A stretch of 64,000 bases of DNA from an uncultured Desulfobacterales bacterium (GCA_947259495.1 CAMYLV010000010.1:159513-223512), one strand, 5' to 3'; counted from the stretch's first letter, positions 19,016-27,371 are shown. Made by a program: numbers and translations. The notes: generated by a model from the sequence alone, not told the origin.

Positions 19016-19066
19016 AAGCCATTTCAAAACCCCGTTTCAGCCGATTTGCGGCTTTTGAAATGGCTT
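19016..19066. repeat. 14-bp perfect inverted repeat upstream of rfbC
   Basis: AAGCCATTTCAAAA (19016-19029) pairs perfectly with TTTTGAAATGGCTT (19053-19066). The 23-nt loop contains a smaller hairpin GCCG/CGGC. It lies 46 nt before the rfbC start, so it may act in the 5' leader or be an intergenic repeat copy. Confidence 0.5.
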
Positions 19067-19111
19067 ATAAACATATTTTAGCGAACCGGTTTTGAGGCCA
19101 GCGGAGTTAGC

Positions 19112-19675
19112 ATGCAAGTGATTGCAACGGGTATTGAAGATGTGCAAATTATTGAACCTCAGGTTTTTCAGGATAACCGCGGATTTTTTCTGGAAATCTA
19201 CCACGTCGGTCGCTTCAGCTCAGCGGGGCTGCCCGATGTCTTTGTGCAGGATAATCTATCCTACTCGGTTAAAAACACCCTCAGAGGACTGCATTTTCAG
19301 GTGACCCATCCGCAAGCGAAACTGATCCAGGTCATTTCCGGAGAAATTTTTGATGTGGCGGTAGACATTCGTCGCGCATCTCCCACCTTCGGCCGCTGGG
19401 TGAGTGTCCATCTCTCGGAATACAATAAACGGCAGGTGTTCATCCCTGAAGGATTCGCTCACGGATTCTGCGTGCTGAGTGATAGCGCCCGTGTTTTTTA
19501 TAAGTGTTCCGATTTTTATGACCCGGATGATGAAGGCGGCCTCTTGTGGTCTGATCCAGCCATTGCAATTGATTGGCCAATCGCCCATCCCATTGTTTCT
19601 GAAAAGGATGCCGGTTTACCGGTGATCAGCGACATCCCTCCTGAAAAACTCCACCCTCCGCTAAAGGCACCATGA
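19112..19675 (+). CDS. rfbC: dTDP-4-dehydrorhamnose 3,5-epimerase
   Basis: This 187-residue cupin-type epimerase belongs to the dTDP-L-rhamnose pathway. The signatures DNRGFFLEIYH, the catalytic His in LRGLHFQVTHPQAKL, DVAVDIRRASPTFGRW and FIPEGFAHGFCVLSD are all present. GGAGTTAGC precedes the ATG. Its stop overlaps the rfbD start by 4 nt. rfbA and rfbB, needed for the earlier steps, are not in this window. Confidence 0.95.
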   Translation: MQVIATGIEDVQIIEPQVFQDNRGFFLEIYHVGRFSSAGLPDVFVQDNLSYSVKNTLRGLHFQVTHPQAKLIQVISGEIFDVAVDIRRASPTFGRWVSVHLSEYNKRQVFIPEGFAHGFCVLSDSARVFYKCSDFYDPDDEGGLLWSDPAIAIDWPIAHPIVSEKDAGLPVISDIPPEKLHPPLKAP

Positions 19676-20556
19676 AAGTATTGATCACCGGCGCAAATGG
19701 ACAGCTCGGCCGCGAATTGGTTCGTCTGAGTCGGACCGTCGATTTTGAAGTTCACCATCTTAACCGTCAACAACTCGATATTACAGATGAAAATGACATA
19801 CAGCAGGTTTTTGCACGCATTTCACCATCTCTGGTGATCAATGCCGCCGCTTATACCCATGTCGACCGGGCAGAAGATGAACCTGATCTGGCATATGCGG
19901 TTAACACAGACGGGCCGACCTATCTGGCCCGTTATTGCGCCGCTAACCGCCTGGCGCTTATTCACATTTCCACCGATTATGTATTTGATGGCGCCAAAGG
20001 CCGACCCTATCAAGAAAGCGATCCGATCGCTCCGCTGGGGGTATACGGTCAAAGCAAAGCACAAGGTGAAGCAGCCGTTCGATCCGTATTGCCAAATCAT
20101 ATAATTGTGCGCACATCCTGGCTCTATGGTGTTTACCGCCAAAATTTCGTTAAGACCATTCTCAAGCTGGCGGCCGAGAAAACAGCCCTGAGGGTTGTGG
20201 CCGATCAATTGGGTTCGCCGACCAGCGCTGCAAGCCTTGCAAAAACGGTCCTGATCATCGCCCAGGAAATCGGGGCTCATGAAAAATTTGAGTGGGGAAC
20301 CTATCATTATTGTGGCGCAGGAATCACGTCCTGGCACGGTTTGGCAGAAAAGATTATCGAGCTGGCAGCGCCGTATACCGCCCTCAAGACCCGGCAAGTG
20401 GAAGCCATTACAACTGCTGAATGGCAAACTCCGGCGCAACGGCCGCCCTATTCTGTTCTGGATTGCACCCGTTTAAAGAACGAATTTGGAATCCATCCTG
20501 AACAGTGGCAGCACAGCCTCAAAAATACCATTGACCGCATCTTCGCCGCAAGCTAA
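19672..20556 (+). CDS. rfbD: dTDP-4-dehydrorhamnose reductase
   Basis: This 294-residue SDR makes the final reduction to dTDP-L-rhamnose. It begins VLITGANGQLGRELVRL and contains INAAAYTHVDRAEDE, the STDYVFDG block, YGQSKAQGE (YxxxK) and the VRTSWLYG segment. It is translationally coupled to rfbC. The end of the gene is followed by a 457-nt region with repeats and a strong hairpin. Confidence 0.95.
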   Translation: MKVLITGANGQLGRELVRLSRTVDFEVHHLNRQQLDITDENDIQQVFARISPSLVINAAAYTHVDRAEDEPDLAYAVNTDGPTYLARYCAANRLALIHISTDYVFDGAKGRPYQESDPIAPLGVYGQSKAQGEAAVRSVLPNHIIVRTSWLYGVYRQNFVKTILKLAAEKTALRVVADQLGSPTSAASLAKTVLIIAQEIGAHEKFEWGTYHYCGAGITSWHGLAEKIIELAAPYTALKTRQVEAITTAEWQTPAQRPPYSVLDCTRLKNEFGIHPEQWQHSLKNTIDRIFAAS

Positions 20557-20856
20557 GCGCCGCTAATAGTTATTCGTTATTGGTTATTTGGTAACTTAGC
20601 CAATGCCTGGGTGAATTCGATCTTATTAAAAAGGAAATGATGCACATTGAAAGATCGATTCGTCGCAACCGATAACTGCTAACAGATACCCTCCCGGTGT
20701 TTGACGCATTTTGCAAATAATCAAAAAATAATGTAATATTAATTATTTACACTTCTCTTAAAGAGAAAAACATTGACTGTTTTTGCATTTCAATCTAACA
20801 TAAATGTTATCGGAAGTGCCTAGTTTTGTTTTCATTTCTCCGATGCGTGCATTTCA
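20557..20856. other. AT-rich spacer with one GTTAT-type repeat
   Basis: The stretch contains GTTATTCGTTATTGGTTATT at 20568-20593, a copy of the motif also seen at 7423-7584. AT-rich DNA that could carry a promoter for the regulator gene follows; TTGACG at 20701 is a -35-like hexamer but lacks a good -10. No gene is supported. Confidence 0.35.
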
Positions 20857-20955
20857 GTTATACCGCTTGTCATAATAATGTTCCGAAAAAAGGATGGCGG
20901 CATAAGTGTTGTAGCAAAAAAACGTCCCGCAATCGGAACGTTTTTTTGACAACCA
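20857..20955 (+). repeat. Dispersed hairpin repeat, full copy A
   Basis: The element opens GTTATACCGCTTGTCATAATAATGTTCCG, then GTTGTAG, and ends in GACAACC. Its right half is a strong stem-loop: AAAAAAACGTCCCG (20916-20929) pairs at 13 of 14 positions with CGGAACGTTTTTTT (20934-20947) around CAAT. The stem could terminate transcription in either direction. Copy B is at 32254-32356, with fragments at 5682, 30779 and 41600. The outer GTTGT/ACAAC also pair, so the whole could fold as one long hairpin. Confidence 0.65.
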
Positions 20956-21013
20956 CCTCGCATGCCCGCGCTAGCACGCGAGCAGCTAAAGACACTAATG
21001 TTTTAAGCAATTG

Positions 21014-22414
21014 ATGGAATCAATACCGCATAAACACAGTCCGGTCCTGGTCGTAGATGATGATGAGGGTCTGTTGTTAAGCATTAAAGCGACCCTGGTT
21101 AGCTCGGGTTTGCCGGAGCCCGCTTTGGTTTCCGACAGCCAGCGGGTGATGGATCTGGTTCGCGAATATGACTTTCAATTGATTTTATTGGATCTGATGA
21201 TGCCCCAATTGACCGGAATGGAGGTCCTTCAAACGATTAAAGCAGAATCTCCTGAAGTCGCCTGTGTGATTGTTAGTGCCATAGATGATGTTGCATCCGC
21301 CGTGCAGGCCATGAGTTTAGGCGCTTCGGACTATCTGGTCAAACCGCTTAACAGTGATAAGCTGGTTGCGTTGGTCAACCGTACACTTGAAAAGGTTAGC
21401 GTGCAGCATGAGTTGGCGCAGTTTGGCAGCAAGAAAGTATTTTCCAATCTGAAAAAGCCGTCAGCATTTACAGGTATGGTGGCCGAAGATGAAGCCATGG
21501 CGTTAGTATTTCATCAGGTGGAAGCAGTTGCCGGCACGGATTATAGCGTTGTGATCAACGGCGAATCCGGCACCGGCAAAGAAATGCTGGCCCGTGTCAT
21601 TCATAAATTGAGCAATCGCTCGGATGCGCCGTTTTATGCTGTTAACATGGCTTCTTTTAGCAAAACGATTTTTGAAGATGAATTTTTTGGGCATGCCAAG
21701 GGAGCTTACACTGACGCCGGTAATGACAAAATGGGATTTTTCGAGGCGGCCAACGGCGGGACCCTATTTTTAGACGAAATCACCGAATTGGATCCATCGC
21801 TACAGGGCAAACTGCTGCGGGTCATCGAGGAACATGAGCTTTATCGTCTGGGCAGCACCGAAATCCGCAATGTAGATGTTCGCATCATCGCTGCAACCAA
21901 CAAAGATATAAACGAAGAAATCCTTAAGGGGGTGTTTCGGGCCGACCTTTATTACCGTATCAACATGTACAATATAAAGGTGCCACCGCTCAGGGAACGA
22001 AAACAAGATATTCTGCCCATCGCCTTGCATTTCCTCAAAACCCATGCCCGCGCAAACAGTAAAAATATCAGTTCACTGTCACCGGATCTGGAACAGCGCT
22101 TGATGCAGTATTCTTATCCGGGAAACGTGCGCGAACTGGAAAATATCATTGCAGCGGCCGTATTGCTGGAAAAATCAAATACCCTAACCCTGTCAGCGAC
22201 AATAAATTTGCTGCCCTATGAAGGTCCTGAGCGTCGTAAAAATGTGGAATTGCTAACGCTTGAGGAGCTTGAAAAGCGTCACATTGAAAAAGTTTTGAGA
22301 ATTACGGCTGGCAACCGCCCCAAAGCAGCCAAAATACTGGGTGTAAACGTCTCAACTGTATATCGAAAAATTGAAAAATACAATCTGGAACGGCGGGGTG
22401 ATGGTGAATTTTAG
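21014..22414 (+). CDS. Sigma-54-dependent response regulator (NtrC family)
   Basis: This roughly 466-residue activator has three domains. An N-terminal receiver has acidic VDDDEG and the phospho-Asp in LILLDLMMPQLTG. The AAA+ domain has Walker A GESGTGKE, Walker B GGTLFLDEI and arginine-finger region RADLYYRINMYNI. The C-terminus is a Fis-type helix-turn-helix (NRPKAAKILGVNVSTVYRKIEKY). The sigma-54-contact loop reads GAYTDA instead of GAFTGA. It is followed by a receiver protein and a PilZ protein, and may control the sigma-54 promoters seen in this window, although the cognate kinase is not visible. The start is the ATG after the TTG reported in the track. Confidence 0.9.
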   Translation: MESIPHKHSPVLVVDDDEGLLLSIKATLVSSGLPEPALVSDSQRVMDLVREYDFQLILLDLMMPQLTGMEVLQTIKAESPEVACVIVSAIDDVASAVQAMSLGASDYLVKPLNSDKLVALVNRTLEKVSVQHELAQFGSKKVFSNLKKPSAFTGMVAEDEAMALVFHQVEAVAGTDYSVVINGESGTGKEMLARVIHKLSNRSDAPFYAVNMASFSKTIFEDEFFGHAKGAYTDAGNDKMGFFEAANGGTLFLDEITELDPSLQGKLLRVIEEHELYRLGSTEIRNVDVRIIAATNKDINEEILKGVFRADLYYRINMYNIKVPPLRERKQDILPIALHFLKTHARANSKNISSLSPDLEQRLMQYSYPGNVRELENIIAAAVLLEKSNTLTLSATINLLPYEGPERRKNVELLTLEELEKRHIEKVLRITAGNRPKAAKILGVNVSTVYRKIEKYNLERRGDGEF

Positions 22415-22501
22415 TGCCCTACAAGGGCAAGGCATTCATCGCATACCGGTGTCGCCAGGGTGAAGCTTTGTGAAATTTAGGGATCTATGGGAGGAAAAAA
22501 C

Positions 22502-22951
22502 ATGTCGGATGGTTTAGACGTCATTATCATCGATGATGACAAAGGCATTTGCGATGTCATCAGCGAGCTGGTCGAAAGCTTCTACAGCTGGGGTAACGTA
22601 ATCGCATTTACAAATGCCGATGAAGCAATCGATTATTGTCTGCAGCGCGAGGTCGGTGTCGCTATTTTTATCATCGATGTATTTCTTGGCGGTTTGAGTG
22701 GATTCTATTTTTTGGATGCCATCGAAGAAAAGTATCCAACAGCCCATCAGGATGCGATTATCATCAGCGGAAATGCAAGCGACGATGTTGTTAATATGTG
22801 TTTGGCTTCAAGAGTAAATTATCTGCTGGAAAAACCGATTAAACCCTATGCGTTGCAGCTGGCGGTGAGAGCCATTACCGGAAAATACCTGGACTTTGCC
22901 AAAAAATTGTTACAGGATTCATCCTATGCGGACAGTGTCGCAAGATTATAA
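22502..22951 (+). CDS. Single-domain response regulator receiver protein
   Basis: The start is ATG 22502, which has GGAGG just upstream; the track start at 22487 lies inside that ribosome site. At about 149 residues it is a stand-alone CheY-like receiver, with acidic IIDDDKG, phospho-acceptor Asp in FIIDVFLGGLSG, the Ser switch in IIISGNAS and Lys in LLEKPIKP. No output domain is present, so it must act by protein contact. It sits between an NtrC-type regulator and a c-di-GMP-binding PilZ protein, suggesting one signalling unit. Confidence 0.88.
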   Translation: MSDGLDVIIIDDDKGICDVISELVESFYSWGNVIAFTNADEAIDYCLQREVGVAIFIIDVFLGGLSGFYFLDAIEEKYPTAHQDAIIISGNASDDVVNMCLASRVNYLLEKPIKPYALQLAVRAITGKYLDFAKKLLQDSSYADSVARL

Positions 22952-22971
22952 CTTCAAATGCGACAAAAGCC

Positions 22972-23700
22972 ATGGCCACATTTGAAAAAATTACAGGCAT
23001 TGCCATCACCAAACTATTTGACGATTTAATCCAGCACAAAACCCTCCTCAAACTGACCCTCTTTGATACCGATTATGAAAATCTGACCCGGATTACCGGC
23101 CTGGCCAACCGTAAAAAAACACCCCACTTTGTTATGGATATTCCCGAGGGATTTGAAGAAGCCGCTGCCGATATGGTCGCCTGGCAAATTGATTTTGAAT
23201 TTAGCGGAACAGATCACATCAAATATGCGTTTGCAACCTTTGGCGGACAAATCGCCGGCAACCGGATCTATCTAAAATTGCCGGAGGTAATAGAGCGCAA
23301 ACAGCGCAGAGAACTTTTTAGGCTCGATGCACCGGCGGGCACGCGGCTTTGTTTTTCAAAGGATGCGAATCGACTTGAACTGGAAGTGATGAATATCAGT
23401 ATCGGCGGCTCTCTGGCCGCTTTGGTCCAAACCAACGCCGACATTCCTGAAAGTTCGCCTTTTGCAATTACCCAGATGCTGATGGATGTCGCATTGGTTT
23501 TTCCAGCGGAAATCATGCAACGGCCTATCCAAATTGAGGCCGTACAGGTAAAGCGCATCGAGCAGAATTCGAAAACAAGGCGCTATGAGGTGGGCCTTGA
23601 GTTCTTTACGATCAGCACCAGTGAACAACAGCGGCTGAAAGACCTGATTTATGAATTGCAAAGACAGTATTTACGCCATCGATTACCGTTAGACCGCTGA
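22972..23700 (+). CDS. YcgR-type PilZ domain protein, c-di-GMP receptor
   Basis: The 242-residue protein has an N-terminal YcgR-like beta domain (about 15-105) and a C-terminal PilZ domain. The c-di-GMP-binding motifs are intact: RKQRRELFRL (RxxxR) and NISIGG (N/DxSxxG). Proteins of this design slow or bias flagellar rotation or control surface processes when c-di-GMP rises. It begins about 20 nt after the receiver gene, so they are probably co-transcribed. A motility role is inferred from the flagellar locus further along. Confidence 0.85.
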   Translation: MATFEKITGIAITKLFDDLIQHKTLLKLTLFDTDYENLTRITGLANRKKTPHFVMDIPEGFEEAAADMVAWQIDFEFSGTDHIKYAFATFGGQIAGNRIYLKLPEVIERKQRRELFRLDAPAGTRLCFSKDANRLELEVMNISIGGSLAALVQTNADIPESSPFAITQMLMDVALVFPAEIMQRPIQIEAVQVKRIEQNSKTRRYEVGLEFFTISTSEQQRLKDLIYELQRQYLRHRLPLDR

Positions 23701-23761
23701 AAAGTGCCTCAAACCCGCCCCGGCGCTTAAGGTAAAAATTTAAAAACTCCTAAAAGTTATC

Positions 23762-24679
23762 CTATATCTCCACCTGCATTCCCTCTCGGGCAAAGAAGAC
23801 TGCGGTGTCCCCCATATGTCTGCCATCACACAACATTTTTGTCAGTTCATCCAATTGTGCATCGGTACGCATCGGGTCATGGTGAAACAGGGCCAAACGC
23901 TTAACGTCGGATTGCATGGCCGCTTTAATTGCATACTCCATCGGTGAATGCCCCCACCCCTTTCTGGAAGCGTCATATTCGTGCTGGGTATACTGGGCAT
24001 CATGAATGAGCAGGTCCGCATCTGCAAAAAAATCTGCCACGCGGCGATTTTCTTCTCTGGCAGCCGCCTCTCCTTGATGGGCCATTATGGCGTCAAAGGC
24101 AGGATCGCGAGAATCGGTAACAAAAAGGTTCTGAAACGGTTCGGTGTCATAGGCGGTGCAGCACACTTTGCCGTTATATTCAAACCGCAGCCCCAAACAT
24201 AAAAGCGGATGGTTGAGATATTTGGTCGTCAAGCGAATATTATTTCCCAGATCAAAACAGCCTTCCGCCAAATTGATATAATCGATGTGAGCAGCCAGCT
24301 CTTGCTGGCGAACAGGGAAATAACGGTAGGACAACTGCCCACCAATAACCGTTTCCAGAGATTCGTCTTCACAGGTGACCGGGCCGTAAATTTTTAGACG
24401 GGTTTCAGGTTGAAATATGGGCGCGAAGAAAGGTAATCCGATAATATGATCCAGGTGGGTGTGGGTTAAAAAAACGTCGGCTTCGAGCGACCCACAGGCG
24501 GTTTTTTCGACCAGTAGATCATTGCCCAGCAAGCGCAGACCGGAGCCGGCATCAATGACGATCCGCCTTTGAATATCCGTAAAGTTTAACTCCACGCATA
24601 CAGTGTTGCCGCCATATCTTGCAGTGTCGGATCCCGGGGTTGGAATCGACCCTCGCACGCCCCAAAATTTTACGATCAT
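23762..24679 (-). CDS. Metallo-beta-lactamase-fold hydrolase
   Basis: This 305-residue protein starts MIVKFWGVRGSIPTPG, typical of a branch of MBL-fold proteins. The metal site HTHLDH is near residue 92, with later His and Asp ligands in HDAQYTQ and LFHHDP. It resembles phosphodiesterase/RNase Z-like MBL proteins; the substrate is unknown. Its start overlaps the stop of the upstream HDOD gene by 4 nt, so the pair is likely functionally linked in signalling. Confidence 0.85.
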   Translation of the reverse strand: MIVKFWGVRGSIPTPGSDTARYGGNTVCVELNFTDIQRRIVIDAGSGLRLLGNDLLVEKTACGSLEADVFLTHTHLDHIIGLPFFAPIFQPETRLKIYGPVTCEDESLETVIGGQLSYRYFPVRQQELAAHIDYINLAEGCFDLGNNIRLTTKYLNHPLLCLGLRFEYNGKVCCTAYDTEPFQNLFVTDSRDPAFDAIMAHQGEAAAREENRRVADFFADADLLIHDAQYTQHEYDASRKGWGHSPMEYAIKAAMQSDVKRLALFHHDPMRTDAQLDELTKMLCDGRHMGDTAVFFAREGMQVEI

Positions 24680-25578
24680 GATCGGCTTCCTCTTTGAGAA
24701 ATTTCCAAAAATATTTTTGCCTTGTCGATTTCAGCAAAAACGGTATCACGCATTTGATCCAGCGCAGACCAATCCATACCGACCCGCGCCAACACAGCCG
24801 CCCCAAATTCGTTATCGGTCAGGGTGTCTTCGTGGGTACCGCTGTCCAGCAGCTGGGCGTATAGGTCTGCCAATGCCACAATAAACACCAGTTGTTGGCT
24901 GGCGGCCCGGGATTCATCCGGTCGATGGTGATTGGCGAGAACATCAACGAATGCCGGGCTCAATCGCCATTTTTGGGCAACCAGACCACCGACCGTGCAA
25001 TGATCGATCCCAAAGATGGCCCTTTCAGCGTGGACCGGTGACCATCGGCGTTGGCTGGCTAGCGCCAGAGCCTGGTCGTATTCATCGGCAAACCGGTGGT
25101 TGAGTGGAATTTTGCCCAGATCGTGCATCAACCCGCCGACAAAATAGTCTTCCTGATCGGCAAGGGGCGCACCCTTGACCTCGGCAATACATTTGGCGAT
25201 CACGCCGACACAGACGGAATGCGCCCAAAATGCTGTGCTGGAAAAGGTCTGAAAGGTATTCAGGGTGCGCAACTGTTCCAGGATGGCAAAACTCAGTACC
25301 AGATTCTTAACCGTGTTTACCCCCAACATTATAATGGCACGGGTTAGCGAAGAAACCGGATGGTTAAGGGAATAATAAGCGGAATTGATCAAACGCAGAA
25401 CCTGACCGGCAAGCACCGGATCCAGGGCGATCAACCGGTTGAGATCATTGGGCGAAGATTTTGGGTTGTTGCAGGTTTGCAGGACCTTTGTTGCTGTTGT
25501 CGAGAGACTCGGCAAACGGGCAACATAGGCCTCGATTTGATTTAGATAGGACGTTTGATCGCTGGCAAATTCACGCAT
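24676..25578 (-). CDS. HDOD domain signalling protein
   Basis: This roughly 300-residue protein consists almost entirely of an HDOD domain (about 20-220), a relative of HD phosphohydrolases. The diagnostic segment LDPVLAGQVLRLINSAYYS is present, followed by GLMHDLGKIPLNHRF, which retains an HD pair, and IDHCTVGGLVAQKW. ATG at 25578 is taken over the TTG at 25584. It is one of four HDOD proteins in the window. The output is unknown; such proteins occur in motility and c-di-GMP circuits. Confidence 0.85.
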   Translation of the reverse strand: MREFASDQTSYLNQIEAYVARLPSLSTTATKVLQTCNNPKSSPNDLNRLIALDPVLAGQVLRLINSAYYSLNHPVSSLTRAIIMLGVNTVKNLVLSFAILEQLRTLNTFQTFSSTAFWAHSVCVGVIAKCIAEVKGAPLADQEDYFVGGLMHDLGKIPLNHRFADEYDQALALASQRRWSPVHAERAIFGIDHCTVGGLVAQKWRLSPAFVDVLANHHRPDESRAASQQLVFIVALADLYAQLLDSGTHEDTLTDNEFGAAVLARVGMDWSALDQMRDTVFAEIDKAKIFLEISQRGSRS

Positions 25579-25594
25579 CTTCAAGGGCGCGCTT

Positions 25595-26056
25595 TTAGGC
25601 GGGGATGTAATCGCCCCTGTTATATTTCATGACCTCCAGGGATGCCGTAATGAGGGTGCGATGGACAATATCTTTGAGACCGTCATCGTTGGGCAGGGTA
25701 TCCAGCACCGCTGACAGCTGCTCTTTTTCTTTTGCGATTGTGCTCACAATCGGTTCAATGCTTCTTAATGTAACCCTTGGGTCTGCAAGCTGATTTCGAT
25801 AATGATCCAGTAAATTTAACAGATTATCGACACGTTCGATTGTGGTATCTCTCGTTGCAGGCGACAGCGGCGTAAAGCGAATCGCCGCAACCGGATTCGG
25901 CTGGGGCGGGCTTTGAATTTTTAGCGGATGCTGCATTGAGCGTTCAACAGAAGCTTTGAGGATATTTTTAAATTCGGCATCCGAGGTCGCTTCTTTTGGG
26001 GTCGTTTTATCTGTGGCTGCGCTGTGCGCGATTTCGTTGTTGCCGTCAATTTTCAT
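25595..26056 (-). CDS. Protein of unknown function near flagellar regulators
   Basis: This 153-residue protein begins MKIDGNNEIAHSAATDKTTP, has a disordered, Pro-rich first half, and a helical second half (about 75-150) ending VHRTLITASLEVMKYNRGDYI. I do not recognise a named family. The first six residues faintly recall FlgM N-termini, but the C-terminal half is not FlgM-like. It is 17 nt upstream of an HDOD gene on the same strand and probably belongs to that unit. Confidence 0.5.
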   Translation of the reverse strand: MKIDGNNEIAHSAATDKTTPKEATSDAEFKNILKASVERSMQHPLKIQSPPQPNPVAAIRFTPLSPATRDTTIERVDNLLNLLDHYRNQLADPRVTLRSIEPIVSTIAKEKEQLSAVLDTLPNDDGLKDIVHRTLITASLEVMKYNRGDYIPA

Positions 26057-26104
26057 GGTTTAGATCCTTGTTTCCGGGTGTTTGTATGGTTTCCAATCGA
26101 CCCG

Positions 26105-26116
26105 CGCCCATGGGCG
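26105..26116. promoter_or_regulatory. 12-bp GC palindrome CGCCCATGGGCG
   Basis: This perfect palindrome lies about 50 nt upstream of the unknown gene starting at 26056. It could be an operator, but only one copy is seen. Confidence 0.3.
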
Positions 26117-26217
26117 AAACGGTCGCATGATTCGGATTCGAATAATTTTAATGCAAAAATCATGCAAGGTGGTATTTCAGCTCTATTTTTCTGTACCGTT
26201 ATGTAATTATTATATAT

Positions 26218-26235
26218 ATTGCAAAATATGTTGCC
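26218..26235. promoter_or_regulatory. Operator-like site GCAAAATATGTTGCC
   Basis: This imperfect palindrome resembles the sites at 27211-27224 and 27372-27388. Together they bracket the HTH regulator gene, suggesting a shared binding protein. The site also resembles a sigma-54 promoter, but the GG-GC spacing is 11 rather than 10. Confidence 0.35.
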
Positions 26236-26290
26236 ATTCGTTTTGCAGATCAGCCCTTATATGCGGTATAATTTGCCCTCAGGCACATTG

Positions 26291-27094
26291 CTAAATCCGG
26301 ACCAACTCGGCGCAATGCCTGTTGAAAGAATTTGTCCAGGTGACAGGGCGTTCATTCAGTTCACGTGCGGCCATTATCAGAAAGGCACCCTGTGGTTCAT
26401 TCAACAAAAAAACAGAACATCTTATTTTCAACCCGCCCGCCTGATGGTTTTTAATATAGATTCGACACTCGGATTGGATCTCCTGATCTCCGAGCGCATT
26501 ACGCTTAACACACGAAATGACCTGCTCCAGGGATCGGGGATGGATAATTTTTTCAATGCCCATCCCCACCAGATTTTTTGCATGAACTTCACAAAGATTT
26601 GCCATAGCCGGGTTTCCCGCCCAAAAATAAAGATCTTTGACGATCGCCGCCGGTATGTTAAATTGATGAATAAACTGCAGCCGCGGATAAAAGGCCTCTA
26701 GATAATAGCTGCAGCTTTCGCAATCCACCAAACAATTGAGCTTGCCATCGTTGCGAGCGCTGAAGCACACCTGTAGTTTATTCTTAAAGACGATACATTG
26801 CTGACACTTTAAACCGTGAGAATGGTCTTGATAGTAGCACCAACAATTCTGATAAGTTCGAAAAACCGGCGCGTTTAATACCTCTTTCTCAAGCTGCGCG
26901 GGTATTTTTTGGCCGTTGGCTTTTAAAAAATAGAGCAAATTCTGAATCGGTATTTCATATATTTTCCCGCGGCGCCTGGCCGCGAGCTTTTTGGAGCGAA
27001 TCCAGTACCCAACAGTAGTGCGTCCGACCGCGCAAAGGGCAGCCGCCTGGGTGACCGATATAGTTTTGTGGAATTCTTCCATTCCGCCATCCAA
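26291..27094 (-). CDS. HTH regulator with Cys-rich and PAS-like regions
   Basis: The 267-residue protein starts with an excisionase/MerR-like helix-turn-helix (ISVTQAAALCAVGRTTVGYW then LAARRRGKIYEIPI), residues about 8-60. A cysteine-rich middle has CWCYYQ, CQQC, CF, C and CESC (about 85-145), which could bind zinc or an Fe-S cluster. The last third (about 150-260) looks like a PAS-type sensor fold (MANLCEVHAKNLVGMG). AAGGAG precedes the ATG. It faces away from the sRNA candidate and is flanked by repeated palindromes that may be its own operators. The signal sensed is unknown; redox or metal is plausible. Confidence 0.65.
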   Translation of the reverse strand: MDGGMEEFHKTISVTQAAALCAVGRTTVGYWIRSKKLAARRRGKIYEIPIQNLLYFLKANGQKIPAQLEKEVLNAPVFRTYQNCWCYYQDHSHGLKCQQCIVFKNKLQVCFSARNDGKLNCLVDCESCSYYLEAFYPRLQFIHQFNIPAAIVKDLYFWAGNPAMANLCEVHAKNLVGMGIEKIIHPRSLEQVISCVKRNALGDQEIQSECRIYIKNHQAGGLKIRCSVFLLNEPQGAFLIMAARELNERPVTWTNSFNRHCAELVRI

Positions 27095-27171
27095 CTCCTT
27101 GAATATAAGAATCTATAATGGTATCGACATATTGGCCAAAAACTTGATCCCTAAAAAGAGTGATCGTTTTA

Positions 27172-27224
27172 TTCGCAAAATGCAAAATTTTTGTTCGCAT
27201 TTTGCAAATGGGCAATATATTGCC
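27172..27224. promoter_or_regulatory. Cluster of repeated and palindromic operator-like sites
   Basis: Two direct copies of TTCGCAnnnTGCAAA-type sequence start at 27172 (TTCGCAAAATGCAAAA) and 27194 (TTCGCATTTTGCAAAT), 22 bp apart. Their cores GCAAAATGC/GCATTTTGC are exact inverted complements. They are followed by the perfect 14-bp palindrome GGCAATATATTGCC at 27211-27224. The cluster is about 80-130 nt upstream of the HTH regulator and about 350 nt upstream of the sigma-54 promoter. It could be an autoregulatory operator or an activator site. Confidence 0.5.
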
Positions 27225-27371
27225 GATTATGATGAAATTGACAAAAATTTGGACGCTTATTCAGCAGGTCCGAGAAATTGAACTTCACCCCATTTTTGTG
27301 ATAACTATAAATATTTCAGATATATATCGTTAAATAACCCTATGACCACGATCTGGTGAAAAAATTCTACG

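Noticed and set aside
20701-20730. Sigma-70 promoter TTGACG plus -10 before the NtrC-type gene
   Set aside because: No acceptable -10 at 16-18 bp spacing; too weak to list.
25595-26056. FlgM anti-sigma factor
   Set aside because: Only the first few residues resemble FlgM; the length and C-terminal helix region do not.
26218-26235. Sigma-54 promoter upstream of the 25595 gene (TGGCAACATATTTTGCA on minus)
   Set aside because: GG to GC spacing is 11 bp, and sigma-54 needs 10; it fits the operator family better.
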